64,000 bases of DNA from the NCBI RefSeq assembly GCF_947502445.1, contig NZ_CANMZW010000007.1:1-64000 (forward strand). The letters run 5' to 3'. Under the pieces are notes generated by a model. It was not told the DNA's origin. It searched no databases and saw only the letters and a list, made by a program, of their open reading frames with translations. The stretch comes from an uncultured Brevibacillus sp. Lineage in GTDB: Bacteria > Bacillota > Bacilli > Brevibacillales > Brevibacillaceae. The position numbers and the translations under genes were made by a program. Positions 51,893-60,569 of the stretch are shown one piece after another (the first letter of the stretch is position 1; each line of letters starts with the position of its first letter).

Positions 51893-53236
51893 TTATATGG
51901 ATACGTTTTGCTGGCTCGTATAACGATTGGCGGGACGCAGTAATCCCAGATGTTCGCGCAAGGTATTGCCCACGTATTCGGTGCGGAATAGCCCGCGCTT
52001 TTGGAGGAGCGGTACGACCTCATCAACAAACACATCCAAGCCTTCAGGCAGAAGTGGAGGCATCAGATTGAAGCCGTCACAACCTTTTTGCAAAAACCAT
52101 TCCTCCATTTTGTCAGCAAGCTGTGCTGGTGTACCAACAAAGATGTGGTGACCGCGTGAACCGGCGATGTATTGATAAAGCTGGCGGATGTTCAGCTTTT
52201 CCCGACGCGCCAGGTTCAGCACGAGCTCAAAGCGGCTTTTCACGGCGTTGGTCTCAGGAATGTCGATGTCGGGCAGCGGACCGTCGAGCGGATACGGTGT
52301 CAGATCGAAGCCGCCCAAATAGCTGGAGAGAATTTTCAATCCGACAGAAGGCGGGATCAGCTCCTGCAGCTCTTGGAATTTGGCCTGCGCGACTTCCTCG
52401 GTGTCACCCAGGATAGGGAAAATTCCTGGCATGATGCTCACCTCATCCGGAGATCGGCCATAGGAGACGACCTTTGTTTTCACGCTTTGGTAAAAGGCTT
52501 GCGCGTCAGGAAGATTGTTTTGTGCCGTGAAAATGACCTCAGCCGTGCGGGCTGCCAGATGCTGGCCGGGCTCAGAGGAGCCTGCCTGAATGATCACGGG
52601 ATGTCCCTGAGGGGGTCTCGCTATGTTTAACGGTCCGCGAACGGAGAAAAACTCGCCGCGATGCTGCAATTCATGCAGCTTTGCCGGATCGAAAAAAACG
52701 CCTGATTCCTGATGGCGTATGAGAGCATCATCCTCCCAGGAATCCCAGAGTCCTTTCACGACCTCGACAAATTCCTCGGCGCGCTGATAGCGGAGGCTGT
52801 GCTCAGGGTGCTTTTCTCCGCTGAAGTTCAAGGCAGTGGATTCGATGGAGGAAGTGACGACATTCCACGCTGCCCGGCCATTGCTGAGGTGATCGAGCGA
52901 AGCGAACTGGCGTGCGATATGAAAAGGCTCGCTATAAGTAGTGGAAGCGGTGGCAGCCAAGCCGATTTTTGCTGTGACGGCAGCCAGTGCAGTCAAAAGG
53001 GTAAACGGCTCAAAGCGTGCAAGCACGTTTGGATGGGAATCGGGACTGATGGACAGGCTGTCCGCGAGAAACAACATATCCAGCTTTCCACGTTCAGCTG
53101 TTTTGGCTAATTGCTGAAAATAGGCGAGATTCATGCTGCCATCTGTTTGCGCATGAGGGTGACGCCAGGATGCGACATGATGACCGGTCCCGGCGAGAAA
53201 AACGCCGATTTTCAAATGTTTGGGGGCCTGTGCCAT
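51893..53236 (-). CDS. yxeK: Flavin-dependent monooxygenase YxeK-like
   Basis: 447 residues, the NtaA/SnaA/DszA class of bacterial luciferase-like monooxygenases using reduced FMN (KIGVFLAGTGHHVASWRHP ... GRAAWNVVTSS ... QAGSSEPGQHLAARTAEVIF). In B. subtilis YxeK cleaves the C-S bond of N-acetyl-S-(2-succino)cysteine. First gene of the minus-strand operon yxeK-L-M-N-O-Q; no yxeP deacylase gene is present. Confidence 0.88.
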   Translation of the reverse strand: MAQAPKHLKIGVFLAGTGHHVASWRHPHAQTDGSMNLAYFQQLAKTAERGKLDMLFLADSLSISPDSHPNVLARFEPFTLLTALAAVTAKIGLAATASTTYSEPFHIARQFASLDHLSNGRAAWNVVTSSIESTALNFSGEKHPEHSLRYQRAEEFVEVVKGLWDSWEDDALIRHQESGVFFDPAKLHELQHRGEFFSVRGPLNIARPPQGHPVIIQAGSSEPGQHLAARTAEVIFTAQNNLPDAQAFYQSVKTKVVSYGRSPDEVSIMPGIFPILGDTEEVAQAKFQELQELIPPSVGLKILSSYLGGFDLTPYPLDGPLPDIDIPETNAVKSRFELVLNLARREKLNIRQLYQYIAGSRGHHIFVGTPAQLADKMEEWFLQKGCDGFNLMPPLLPEGLDVFVDEVVPLLQKRGLFRTEYVGNTLREHLGLLRPANRYTSQQNVSI

Positions 53237-53266
53237 GACCTTCTACGCTCCTTTAGTGGTTGAGTC

Positions 53267-53287
53267 GGAATTAAAGCTCATAATTCC
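53267..53287 (-). promoter_or_regulatory. Inverted-repeat operator candidate before yxeK
   Basis: GGAATTA and TAATTCC are exact inverted copies with a 7-bp spacer, between the promoter and the yxeK start. Resembles the GGAAT-containing sites of cysteine regulators such as CymR, but the match is by eye. Confidence 0.5.
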
Positions 53288-53316
53288 AATTTAAATAGTC
53301 GGTTTTATAGTTTAAA

Positions 53317-53346
53317 AATATACGCCTCTTCTCACTTTGTTGTCAA
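53317..53346 (-). promoter_or_regulatory. Promoter of the yxe operon
   Basis: On the minus strand TTGACA (53346-53341), 18 bp, TATATT (53322-53317). Good SigA match about 80 bp before yxeK. Confidence 0.75.
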
Positions 53347-53418
53347 TATATATAAAAAATTTTAACAAGGACTTTTTCTTCTGCAGCCGGTTGGAAGAAA
53401 AAAACACTTGGATTGTCT

Positions 53419-53447
53419 TTGTCCAGTGATATTCATTTTGCTATACT
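53419..53447 (+). promoter_or_regulatory. Promoter of the second MATE gene
   Basis: TTGTCC (53419-53424), 17 bp, TATACT (53442-53447). It lies about 90 bp before the MATE start, back to back with the yxe promoter. Confidence 0.65.
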
Positions 53448-53539
53448 ATGTTTTTGTGCTACAGTTCCTAAGAGAGTCATTTGGCAGTTTTTTTCAAATC
53501 GTTTCAACGATATTCTTATGTAAATGAGGAAGAGCAATC

Positions 53540-54901
53540 ATGCTAGAGACCTATTCATTAAAAGAAAAGTGGAGGCAGTTCCTGGTTGTCCTGCTGCCGA
53601 TCCTTATATCGCAGCTGGCGCTTTTCTCCATGACCTTTTTCGATACGATCATGTCCGGACACGCAAGCCCGACAGATTTGGCCGGGGTAGCGATTGGAGC
53701 AAGTCTCTGGGTGCCTGTACAGTCAGGACTAACAGGGATATTGATGGCGGTTATGCCGATGGTAGCCCAAATGCTGGGGGCAGGCCGCAGGGATCAGGTT
53801 CCTTTTACTATCATTCAGGCATTGTATGTAGGGATTGCGATTGCGATTGCCGTCATCATCTTTGGTGGCATGTCACTAAACCCGGTAATGAACATGATGC
53901 AGTTAGAACCCGATGTACTAGAGATTGCGATTGGCTTTTTGCACGCGATTGCGATCGGGATTATTCCACTATTTCTCTACACGGTCATTCGCTGTTTTAT
54001 CGATGCGTTGGGAGAGACCCGGGTAACGATGATCATCACTCTGTTCTCCTTGCCGATCAATGTACTGCTTAACTACGCTTTGATTTTTGGGAATTTTGGT
54101 TTGCCTCGTCTCGGCGGGGTTGGAGCTGGTTATGCTTCAGCGATCACGTACTGGTGCATATTTTTAATCAGTCTGTTTGTAGTAAAACGTGTGCATCCAT
54201 TTGCGGAATTCGGTCTGTTTACGAAGCTGTACCGCATTTCTTTTGCAGCCTGGAAAGAACTGCTCAAGCTTGGGCTGCCCATCGGCTTCTCGATCTTTTT
54301 CGAGGTCAGTATTTTTGCTGCGGTAACTCTCTTTATGAGTGAGTACAGCACAATCACGATTGCAGCTCACCAGGTAGCGATGAATTTTGCCTCCTTCATC
54401 TATATGGTGCCGCTCAGTATTTCGATGGCATTGACGATTGTGGTAGGCTTCGAGGTCGGTGCCAAGCGCTTCCGAGATGCGCGTCAATACAGCTACATGG
54501 GGATTGGAATTGCAGTCGTGCTAGCGCTGTTGTTTGGTCTCGGTTTGCTGCTCTTTAACAAGCAGGTGGCAGGATTCTATACGACGGATATCGAGGTTTT
54601 GGAGCTGGCCCAGCATTTCTTGATGTACTCGATTTTGTTCCTGATCTCCGATGCGGTGGCAGCACCGATTCAAGGTGTATTGCGCGGCTATAAGGACGTT
54701 ACCGTCACCTTTATCGTGGCACTCGTTTCCTACTGGGTTATCGGGCTGCCGCTGGGGTATCTGCTGGCGAAATTCACGTCTTTTGGCGCGTTCGGTTATT
54801 GGATTGGATTGATTACGGGCTTGGCGGCAGGTGCGATCTTTTTGTTTGGACGCTCGCTTTCCTTGCAAAAGCGAATGGTCAAAGCTCATTCGCAAGGATA
54901 A
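53540..54901 (+). CDS. MATE-family efflux transporter (NorM type)
   Basis: 453 residues, about twelve transmembrane helices in two MatE repeats (LLPILISQLALFSMTFFDTIMSG ... GAGYASAITYW). GAGGAAGAG precedes the ATG. Probably a Na+- or H+-coupled drug exporter; specificity unknown. It differs clearly in sequence from the MATE gene at 24018. Confidence 0.9.
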   Translation: MLETYSLKEKWRQFLVVLLPILISQLALFSMTFFDTIMSGHASPTDLAGVAIGASLWVPVQSGLTGILMAVMPMVAQMLGAGRRDQVPFTIIQALYVGIAIAIAVIIFGGMSLNPVMNMMQLEPDVLEIAIGFLHAIAIGIIPLFLYTVIRCFIDALGETRVTMIITLFSLPINVLLNYALIFGNFGLPRLGGVGAGYASAITYWCIFLISLFVVKRVHPFAEFGLFTKLYRISFAAWKELLKLGLPIGFSIFFEVSIFAAVTLFMSEYSTITIAAHQVAMNFASFIYMVPLSISMALTIVVGFEVGAKRFRDARQYSYMGIGIAVVLALLFGLGLLLFNKQVAGFYTTDIEVLELAQHFLMYSILFLISDAVAAPIQGVLRGYKDVTVTFIVALVSYWVIGLPLGYLLAKFTSFGAFGYWIGLITGLAAGAIFLFGRSLSLQKRMVKAHSQG

Positions 54902-54917
54902 AACAAGCCAAGGTTAT

Positions 54918-54957
54918 GCGGGAAATCCCTTGTTAGAGGGGTTTTCCGCTTTTTGCA
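54918..54957 (+). terminator. Terminator after the second MATE gene
   Basis: GCGGGAAATCCC pairs with GGGGTTTTCCGC, followed by TTTTT. Confidence 0.88.
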
Positions 54958-55132
54958 TGAAGAGGGAATGCCGGGCTTACAATAAGCGAAGATACCGTTG
55001 CAGTGTAAAGAAATGATCTTTTTCCCTCTATGTAAAAATTTCTCTCCTATTTTTCGAGAAGAGCGTATATACTTTCAATAAAAGGTGATGGAAGAAAAGC
55101 TGACATTGGTTGGCGGAAGGGAGGAGAAATCA

Positions 55133-55810
55133 TTGTCATATGTTTTTTTGATGAAGCTGGGGGTGGCTATGTTTCTCGGCCTGCTGATCGGTGTGGACAG
55201 ACAGCTGAAGCACAAGCCGTTAGGTGTAAAGACAAGCATGGTTATCTCTGTAGCCAGCTGCCTGATCACAATCGTATCGATAGAATCGGTGAACCGCTTC
55301 TCCTTGCCCGGACATACCAATATGGACCCATTGCGCCTGGCAGCACAAATCGTCAGCGGGGTTGGTTTTCTCGGAGCGGGTGTTATTTTGCGTCGAAGCA
55401 ACGATGTGATCTCCGGCTTGACTACTGCTTCAATGGTTTGGGCGGCATCCGGGCTAGGTATTGCGGTAGGAGCGGGCTTTTATTTTGAAGCACTCACCGC
55501 TACAATCCTGATCATTTTAGCGATTAATCTGTTCCCGCTTATTTTGAGATGGGTTGGTCCGCGTTCGTTGCGTCAACGTGATTTGTCGATCAAAATTGTG
55601 GTGCAGGGTGAGGGCAACCTCGATGATGTGTTCAAGCAGATTAAGCATCTCGATATGCAAGTGAAGCGTGTAAAGGTTAAAGATGTAGAAAGTGACCAGC
55701 AAAAGCTGGAGATGATGATTACAGCCTCCGAGGATACGTATACGACGGAGATTTACAGCTTGTTAAAGGAAGTAGATCACGTCGTTTCTGTAGAAGTGGA
55801 AAGCAGATAA
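55133..55810 (+). CDS. MgtC/SapB-family membrane protein
   Basis: 225 residues from a TTG at 55133, chosen because GGGAGGAG lies seven bases upstream; the in-frame GTG/ATG at 55085/55088 have no proper site. About four transmembrane helices with the family motifs LGLLIGVDRQ and GVGFLGAGVI precede an ACT-like cytoplasmic domain (about 145-225). MgtC proteins are linked to Mg2+ limitation and ATP-synthase or c-di-nucleotide control; the exact role here is open. Confidence 0.85.
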   Translation: MSYVFLMKLGVAMFLGLLIGVDRQLKHKPLGVKTSMVISVASCLITIVSIESVNRFSLPGHTNMDPLRLAAQIVSGVGFLGAGVILRRSNDVISGLTTASMVWAASGLGIAVGAGFYFEALTATILIILAINLFPLILRWVGPRSLRQRDLSIKIVVQGEGNLDDVFKQIKHLDMQVKRVKVKDVESDQQKLEMMITASEDTYTTEIYSLLKEVDHVVSVEVESR

Positions 55811-55824
55811 ATGGCAGATAGAAG

Positions 55825-55865
55825 AGACCGAGATGAGCCTTGGGAAAAGGCGTTTCGGTCTTTTT
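55825..55865 (+). terminator. Terminator after the MgtC-family gene
   Basis: AGACCGA/TCGGTCT outer stem with GCCTT/AAGGC inner stem, then five T. Confidence 0.88.
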
Positions 55866-55932
55866 GCTGCGCCGATGGAGTTTGAGTTGACTGCGGCTCA
55901 AGAGATTCGAACACTTTGAGGCATGTTGGCGC

Positions 55933-55961
55933 TTGATAATAGCAATGAAAATCATTATCAT
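55933..55961 (+). promoter_or_regulatory. Fur-box-overlapped promoter upstream of fumC
   Basis: TTGATA (55933-55938), 17 bp, TATCAT (55956-55961) forms a promoter. TGAAAATCATTATCA (55946-55960) matches the 7-1-7 Fur core at all but one position and covers the spacer and -10 box. The next gene on this strand is fumC, about 160 bp on. The rest of the 309-bp gap (55811-56119) shows only the terminator at 55825. Confidence 0.65.
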
Positions 55962-56119
55962 CAAAATTGTAAGCAAGTAATTCCAAACGTTTTCCGTTCG
56001 ACCAGCAATAAATGGACAAGATAAAGGAAGAATCGACGAAGTGTACAGTTAGATAATGGCTGTAGCTGGTTACATATGAATAAGAGAGGCAGCTACACGA
56101 CGAAAAAGGAGGAGCAGTC

Positions 56120-57508
56120 ATGGAATTTCGCATAGAAAAGGACACCTTGGGGGAAATGAAGGTCCCGGCAGATAAATTGTGGGGTGCGCAAACACAGCGC
56201 AGCTTCCAAAACTTTGAGATTGGCGACGAAAAAATGCCGCTTATGGTCATTCGTATGTTTGCCATTCTGAAAAAGAGTGCGGCACGTGCCAACCAAAAGC
56301 TGGGAAAGCTGGATAACGACAAGGCAGAGGCTATCGTAGCCGCGGCGGACGAAGTAATCGCTGGGACGTGGGATGAACATTTTCCACTCGTTGTTTGGCA
56401 GACTGGCAGCGGCACGCAGTCGAACATGAACGTCAACGAGGTCATTTCCCACCGTGCGAACCAGCTGTTGGAGCAAAAGGGTAGAGCAGCTCGTATTCAT
56501 GCCAACGATGACGTGAATAAATCGCAAAGCTCTAATGACACGTTCCCAACTGCTATGCACATGGCTGGACTTGTCGCCATCGAGGATCAGGTGTTGCCTG
56601 CTTTACAGGTGCTTGCCCAAACCTTGAAGCAAAAGAGCGAAGCGTACATGGACATTATTAAAATCGGACGCACGCACCTGCAAGATGCAACGCCGTTGAC
56701 CCTCGGACAAGAAATCAGTGGCTGGGTTCGCATGCTTGAAAAAACGGAAAAGATGATCAAGGAAAGCAGCGAGTATCTGCGTGAGCTGGCGATTGGCGGT
56801 ACTGCTGTTGGAACAGGCATTAATGCACATCCTCGCTTCGGAGAAATGGTCGCAGAAGAAATCAGCAACGAAACGAATACGAAATTCGTGACCGCACAAA
56901 ACAAATTCCATGCCTTGACTAGCCACGATGAGCTCGTTCATGTTCACGGTGCTTTGAAGGCACTGGCAGCCGATCTGATGAAAATTGCCAATGACGTCAG
57001 ATGGCTGGCGAGTGGCCCGCGCTGCGGAATTGGTGAAATCGTCATTCCAGCTAACGAACCAGGCAGCTCGATTATGCCAGGAAAAGTAAATCCGACCCAA
57101 AGTGAAGCGATCACGATGGTTGCCTGCCAGGTCATGGGTAACGATGCAGCTATCGGCTTCGCAGCGAGCCAAGGAAACTTTGAGCTGAACGTATTCAAGC
57201 CAGTTATCATCTACAACTTCCTGCAATCGGCAAGACTGCTTGCGGATGCGATGAAATCATTCAATGACCATTGCGCGATCGGTATCGAGCCAAACCTGTC
57301 TGTCATCAAAGAAAACCTGAACAACTCCCTCATGCTCGTGACGGCACTCAACCCGCACATCGGTTATGAAAATGCTGCGGCAGTTGCCAAGCTCGCACAC
57401 AAAGAGGGCATCACCCTCAAAGAAGCAGCAATCAAGAGCAACCTGCTCACCGAAGAACAATTCGATGAAGTAGTCCGCCCAGAACAAATGATCCATCCAA
57501 AAGAATAA
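56120..57508 (+). CDS. fumC: Class II fumarate hydratase
   Basis: 462 residues. Interconverts fumarate and malate in the TCA cycle without iron. Family motifs: [13 protein letters not shown], the [12 protein letters not shown] region, and signature [22 protein letters not shown] precedes the ATG. Single gene behind an iron-responsive-looking promoter, which is not usual for the housekeeping fumarase of Bacilli. Confidence 0.95.
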   Translation: MEFRIEKDTLGEMKVPADKLWGAQTQRSFQNFEIGDEKMPLMVIRMFAILKKSAARANQKLGKLDNDKAEAIVAAADEVIAGTWDEHFPLVVWQTGSGTQSNMNVNEVISHRANQLLEQKGRAARIHANDDVNKSQSSNDTFPTAMHMAGLVAIEDQVLPALQVLAQTLKQKSEAYMDIIKIGRTHLQDATPLTLGQEISGWVRMLEKTEKMIKESSEYLRELAIGGTAVGTGINAHPRFGEMVAEEISNETNTKFVTAQNKFHALTSHDELVHVHGALKALAADLMKIANDVRWLASGPRCGIGEIVIPANEPGSSIMPGKVNPTQSEAITMVACQVMGNDAAIGFAASQGNFELNVFKPVIIYNFLQSARLLADAMKSFNDHCAIGIEPNLSVIKENLNNSLMLVTALNPHIGYENAAAVAKLAHKEGITLKEAAIKSNLLTEEQFDEVVRPEQMIHPKE

Positions 57509-57549
57509 AAAATAGCGGCACGTGTTTCGGTCAAAGCCGCACTCCCAAC

Positions 57550-57578
57550 AAACCGATGGTCTCCCAGCCATCGGTTTT
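57550..57578 (+). terminator. Terminator after fumC
   Basis: AAACCGATGG pairs with CCATCGGTTTT. Modest T-run. Confidence 0.8.
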
Positions 57579-57713
57579 GTCTATCCTGTAATCAAGGAAA
57601 AGCTATTCATTCCTTAACTTTCGACGAAGGATGACGCTCAATTCTTTTTCCTCCCCACCACTACAGCCGGACGACCACTCCCCCAAAGAGATGTTTTTGT
57701 TTCCCCACCCCTC

Positions 57714-57745
57714 TTTACGTTTTCTTTAGGTTTTTTTGATATAGT
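57714..57745 (+). promoter_or_regulatory. Direct repeat TTTAC-N6-TTTAG and -10 before the two-component system
   Basis: TTTAC (57714) and TTTAG (57725) lie 11 bp apart, followed by TATAGT (57740-57745) as a possible -10. Nearly the same 15-bp core recurs at 59572 before the carboxypeptidase gene. No good -35 box, as expected for an activator-dependent promoter. Confidence 0.55.
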
Positions 57746-57781
57746 GGGTCTATCAACCAGCATGCTTTGGAGGTGAATGAG

Positions 57782-58465
57782 ATGAGGATTCTGATTGTGG
57801 ATGATGATAAAGAAATTGTGGACCTCTTGGCGATTTATTTGCTCAACGAAGGGTACGAAATCGAAAAAGCCTTTGACGGGATGGAAGCACTGGAGAGACT
57901 CGCCCAAAAGTCGATTGACCTCGTCATACTCGACGTGATGATGCCTAACCTTGATGGCATCGAGGTAACCAAGCGGGTACGGAAAAACTCGCAGATCCCC
58001 ATCCTGATGGCAAGTGCCAAAACGAATGACATGGATAAAATCATGGGGCTAATGACAGGTGCGGATGATTATGTAGCAAAGCCTTTTAACCCGCTGGAAG
58101 TGATTGCCCGGGTCAAATCGCTCTTGCGCCGGGCAAATTACAGCCAGCAAAACAAACAGGAAGATGTGATCGAGGCAGGTCCGCTCATCATCGACAAGCA
58201 GAGTCATGTCGTCCAAACCAAGGATGGCACTCCGATTAAATTGACTGCCCTTGAGTTTTCTGTCCTGTTTTTATTGGCGAGCCATCCCAACCGGGTATTC
58301 AGCTCCGAAGAGATTTTTGATCGCTGCTGGAAAATGGAAAATTATGTCTCCTATAAGACTGTGATGGTTCACATCAGCAATCTCCGTGAAAAGCTGGAGA
58401 AGGCGACCAGTGGGGAAAAGGTGATTCAAACGGTCTGGGGGGTAGGCTACAAAATTGAAGCTTAA
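57782..58465 (+). CDS. OmpR-family response regulator (VanR-like)
   Basis: 227 residues from the ATG at 57782 (GGAGGTGA upstream). Receiver domain with the acidic pocket DDD (7-9), phosphorylated Asp51 in ILDVMMP, and Lys100 in AKPF. A C-terminal winged helix follows (about 130-225; KLTALEFSVLFLLASHPNRVFS ... VWGVGYKIE). Operon with a sensor kinase and in the same direction as cell-wall genes, as in van-type loci. Likely activates its own and the next promoter through the shared 11-bp direct repeats. Confidence 0.92.
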   Translation: MRILIVDDDKEIVDLLAIYLLNEGYEIEKAFDGMEALERLAQKSIDLVILDVMMPNLDGIEVTKRVRKNSQIPILMASAKTNDMDKIMGLMTGADDYVAKPFNPLEVIARVKSLLRRANYSQQNKQEDVIEAGPLIIDKQSHVVQTKDGTPIKLTALEFSVLFLLASHPNRVFSSEEIFDRCWKMENYVSYKTVMVHISNLREKLEKATSGEKVIQTVWGVGYKIEA

Positions 58466-59558
58466 CATAAAGGATTTTCTGCGCATGCTGGTAGATCTGT
58501 TACTAGGTCTCCTGATTTTCTATGCAGTTTTCCAATTAGCTTCTTTTCTCGCTAATAACTATCTGTACAACATCCCGGAAATCAGGAATTACGTATGGCT
58601 GATGCGGCGCAATTTTGGCACGGACTCCTTTAAAATACCGATTATTTTGCTTGCGACAGGTCTGTTTATCGCGTGGATCATCGTGCGGATTCGCAAATAT
58701 ATGGAACAAAAGCAAATGGAGCAAATTATTTCCGAACTTCATTACATTGCCAAAGGGAACTTTCATCACAAAATATCAATCAGACCAAACGGTAGCCTGG
58801 GAGATGTAGTGGATAGTATCCATGCCCTAGTCCAAAGCACGCTCGATGCGATGGAGGAAGAGCGCCGTCTGGAGCAGTCCAAGGATGAGCTGGTCACCAA
58901 TGTTTCGCATGATCTGCGTACACCTTTGACCTCGATCATCGGATATTTGGGCTTGATTGAACAAAAGAAATACCGTGATGAAGAGCAAATCAAGCAATAC
59001 ACGCATATCGCCTATGAAAAAGCAAAGCAAATGAATGTGCTGGTCAATGACTTGTTTGAGTACACCAAAATGCGCAATCGCGGAGCATATGTAAGCAAAA
59101 TCAAATTCGACCTGGTCGAGCTGGTGGAACAAGTCGCGGTAGGCTTTCGTGTAGCTGCACACGAGGCTGACTTAGTAATGCGCGTGGAAACGCCTGATCA
59201 CAAAATCGAAATGGTCGGGGATACAGACAAGCTGGTACGCGTGCTGGAAAATCTCATTTCCAATGCCTTGAAATACGGGTGGGGCGGGACTGAAATCATT
59301 ATTCGCGTCTTCCTTCATGAACAGGGCGTAGTCTTTTCCGTTGCTAACAACGGAAGACCGATTCCCGCTGAATCATTGCCCAATCTGTTCGAGCGTTTTT
59401 ATCGGGTAGAAGGCTCGCGTTCACAGGAAACTGGGGGCTCGGGCTTGGGACTCGCCATCGCCAAAAGCATTATCGATCTGCACCAAGGCAGCATTACAGC
59501 CGACAGCACGAAAGAGTGGACGACCTTTACCGTGTGGCTTCCGATCAAAAACGCTTAG
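58455..59558 (+). CDS. Sensor histidine kinase (VanS-like)
   Basis: 367 residues from a TTG at 58455 overlapping the regulator's end by 11 bases; an ATG at 58485 behind AAAGGA is a real alternative, but the TTG start supplies the basic residues expected before the first helix. Two transmembrane helices (about 12-35, 61-79) frame a short external loop of about 25 residues. HAMP-like segment, then His152 in SHDLRTPLTS, and the ATPase boxes NALKYG and GSGLGLAI. Such a small loop suggests sensing within the membrane or by a partner. Confidence 0.92.
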   Translation: MKLNIKDFLRMLVDLLLGLLIFYAVFQLASFLANNYLYNIPEIRNYVWLMRRNFGTDSFKIPIILLATGLFIAWIIVRIRKYMEQKQMEQIISELHYIAKGNFHHKISIRPNGSLGDVVDSIHALVQSTLDAMEEERRLEQSKDELVTNVSHDLRTPLTSIIGYLGLIEQKKYRDEEQIKQYTHIAYEKAKQMNVLVNDLFEYTKMRNRGAYVSKIKFDLVELVEQVAVGFRVAAHEADLVMRVETPDHKIEMVGDTDKLVRVLENLISNALKYGWGGTEIIIRVFLHEQGVVFSVANNGRPIPAESLPNLFERFYRVEGSRSQETGGSGLGLAIAKSIIDLHQGSITADSTKEWTTFTVWLPIKNA

Positions 59559-59571
59559 AGTTCATAAATCC

Positions 59572-59587
59572 TTTACTTTTTCTTTAC
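59572..59587 (+). promoter_or_regulatory. Direct repeat TTTAC-N6-TTTAC before the carboxypeptidase gene
   Basis: Two TTTAC boxes start 11 bp apart in the gap after the kinase. The core TTTAC(G/T)TTTTCTTTA is the same at 14 of 15 positions as that at 57714. Probable response-regulator site for the target genes. Confidence 0.5.
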
Positions 59588-59675
59588 CTTTCATTTTGAT
59601 TTTTTTTATTCCAAAAGCCTATCCTTATCAGCATGAACGAAAGATCGGGTTCATGGGGGTAAGGAGGGGCTTTTT

Positions 59676-60569
59676 TTGAACAGAGGAACACTGCTGCTAC
59701 TCTTGGTATTTGCCGTCATTGGGTATGCCTTTTTTCATAACGAAATATCGGCATGGGCCGACTTGGAGAACGAACCACAAGTTGCAATCACTGAAAATAA
59801 TCACGTGGACCTCGACGCACGGGCAGCCATTCTGCTTGATAGTCGTACAGGTGAAGTGCTCTATACCCAAAATGCGGATACACGATATCCAGTAGCCAGC
59901 ATGTCAAAAATGATGACGGAGTATTTGCTGCTCGAAGCAATCAAGGAGCAGAGAGCGGATTGGACAGATAGGATCCCCATCTCCAAAAATGCCGCGACAA
60001 CGGAGGGCTCCCGAGTAAATCTTGTTGAAGGGGAATCGTATCCCCTCAAAGACCTGTATGAGGCGATGGCAGTCGGCTCGGCAAACAATGCAGCTGTGGC
60101 GATTGGGGAATACTTGGCGGGGAGTACATCTGCTTTTGCAGAACAAATGAATCTAACGGCAGTAGAACTAAACCTAAGCTCGTCTCAGTTTGTGAATGCT
60201 ACGGGTCTTGCCTATAACTATGGGCAAAACGAGATGACAGCGAGAGACGTAGGGATGCTGGCGTTTCGTCTCATCAATGATTTTCCTGACATCGTAAGAG
60301 TGACTTCAGAGCCACATGTAAAATTGTCCTCTACCAATGAACGTGTTTCGAATACCAACCTCATGCTGCACACAAATGACGAAGCGATGCAAGTAGCCGG
60401 ATTGGACGGACTAAAAACAGGCTTTACCGACGAAGCGGGTTATTGCTTCACAGGAACAGCACAGAGAGGAAATAAACGTTTGATTTCTGTTGTAATGGGA
60501 ACAAAAGATGAAGCGGCACGTTTTACAGAAACCAAAAAACTGTTGGAGATGGGGTTTAAGAATGACTAA
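59676..60569 (+). CDS. D-alanyl-D-alanine carboxypeptidase (low-molecular-weight PBP)
   Basis: 297 residues from a TTG with AAGGAGGGG upstream. It removes terminal D-Ala from peptidoglycan stem peptides. An N-terminal signal anchor (about 4-20) precedes the SxxK-type fold: Ser75-M-S-Lys78, Ser135-A-Asn137, and Lys247-T-G. It is shorter than typical DacA (about 380-440) because the C-terminal beta domain and amphipathic helix are absent. Cell-surface enzyme, co-oriented with vanRS-like and vanZ-like genes. It could trim D-Ala-D-Ala, lowering the glycopeptide target. Confidence 0.92.
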   Translation: MNRGTLLLLLVFAVIGYAFFHNEISAWADLENEPQVAITENNHVDLDARAAILLDSRTGEVLYTQNADTRYPVASMSKMMTEYLLLEAIKEQRADWTDRIPISKNAATTEGSRVNLVEGESYPLKDLYEAMAVGSANNAAVAIGEYLAGSTSAFAEQMNLTAVELNLSSSQFVNATGLAYNYGQNEMTARDVGMLAFRLINDFPDIVRVTSEPHVKLSSTNERVSNTNLMLHTNDEAMQVAGLDGLKTGFTDEAGYCFTGTAQRGNKRLISVVMGTKDEAARFTETKKLLEMGFKND

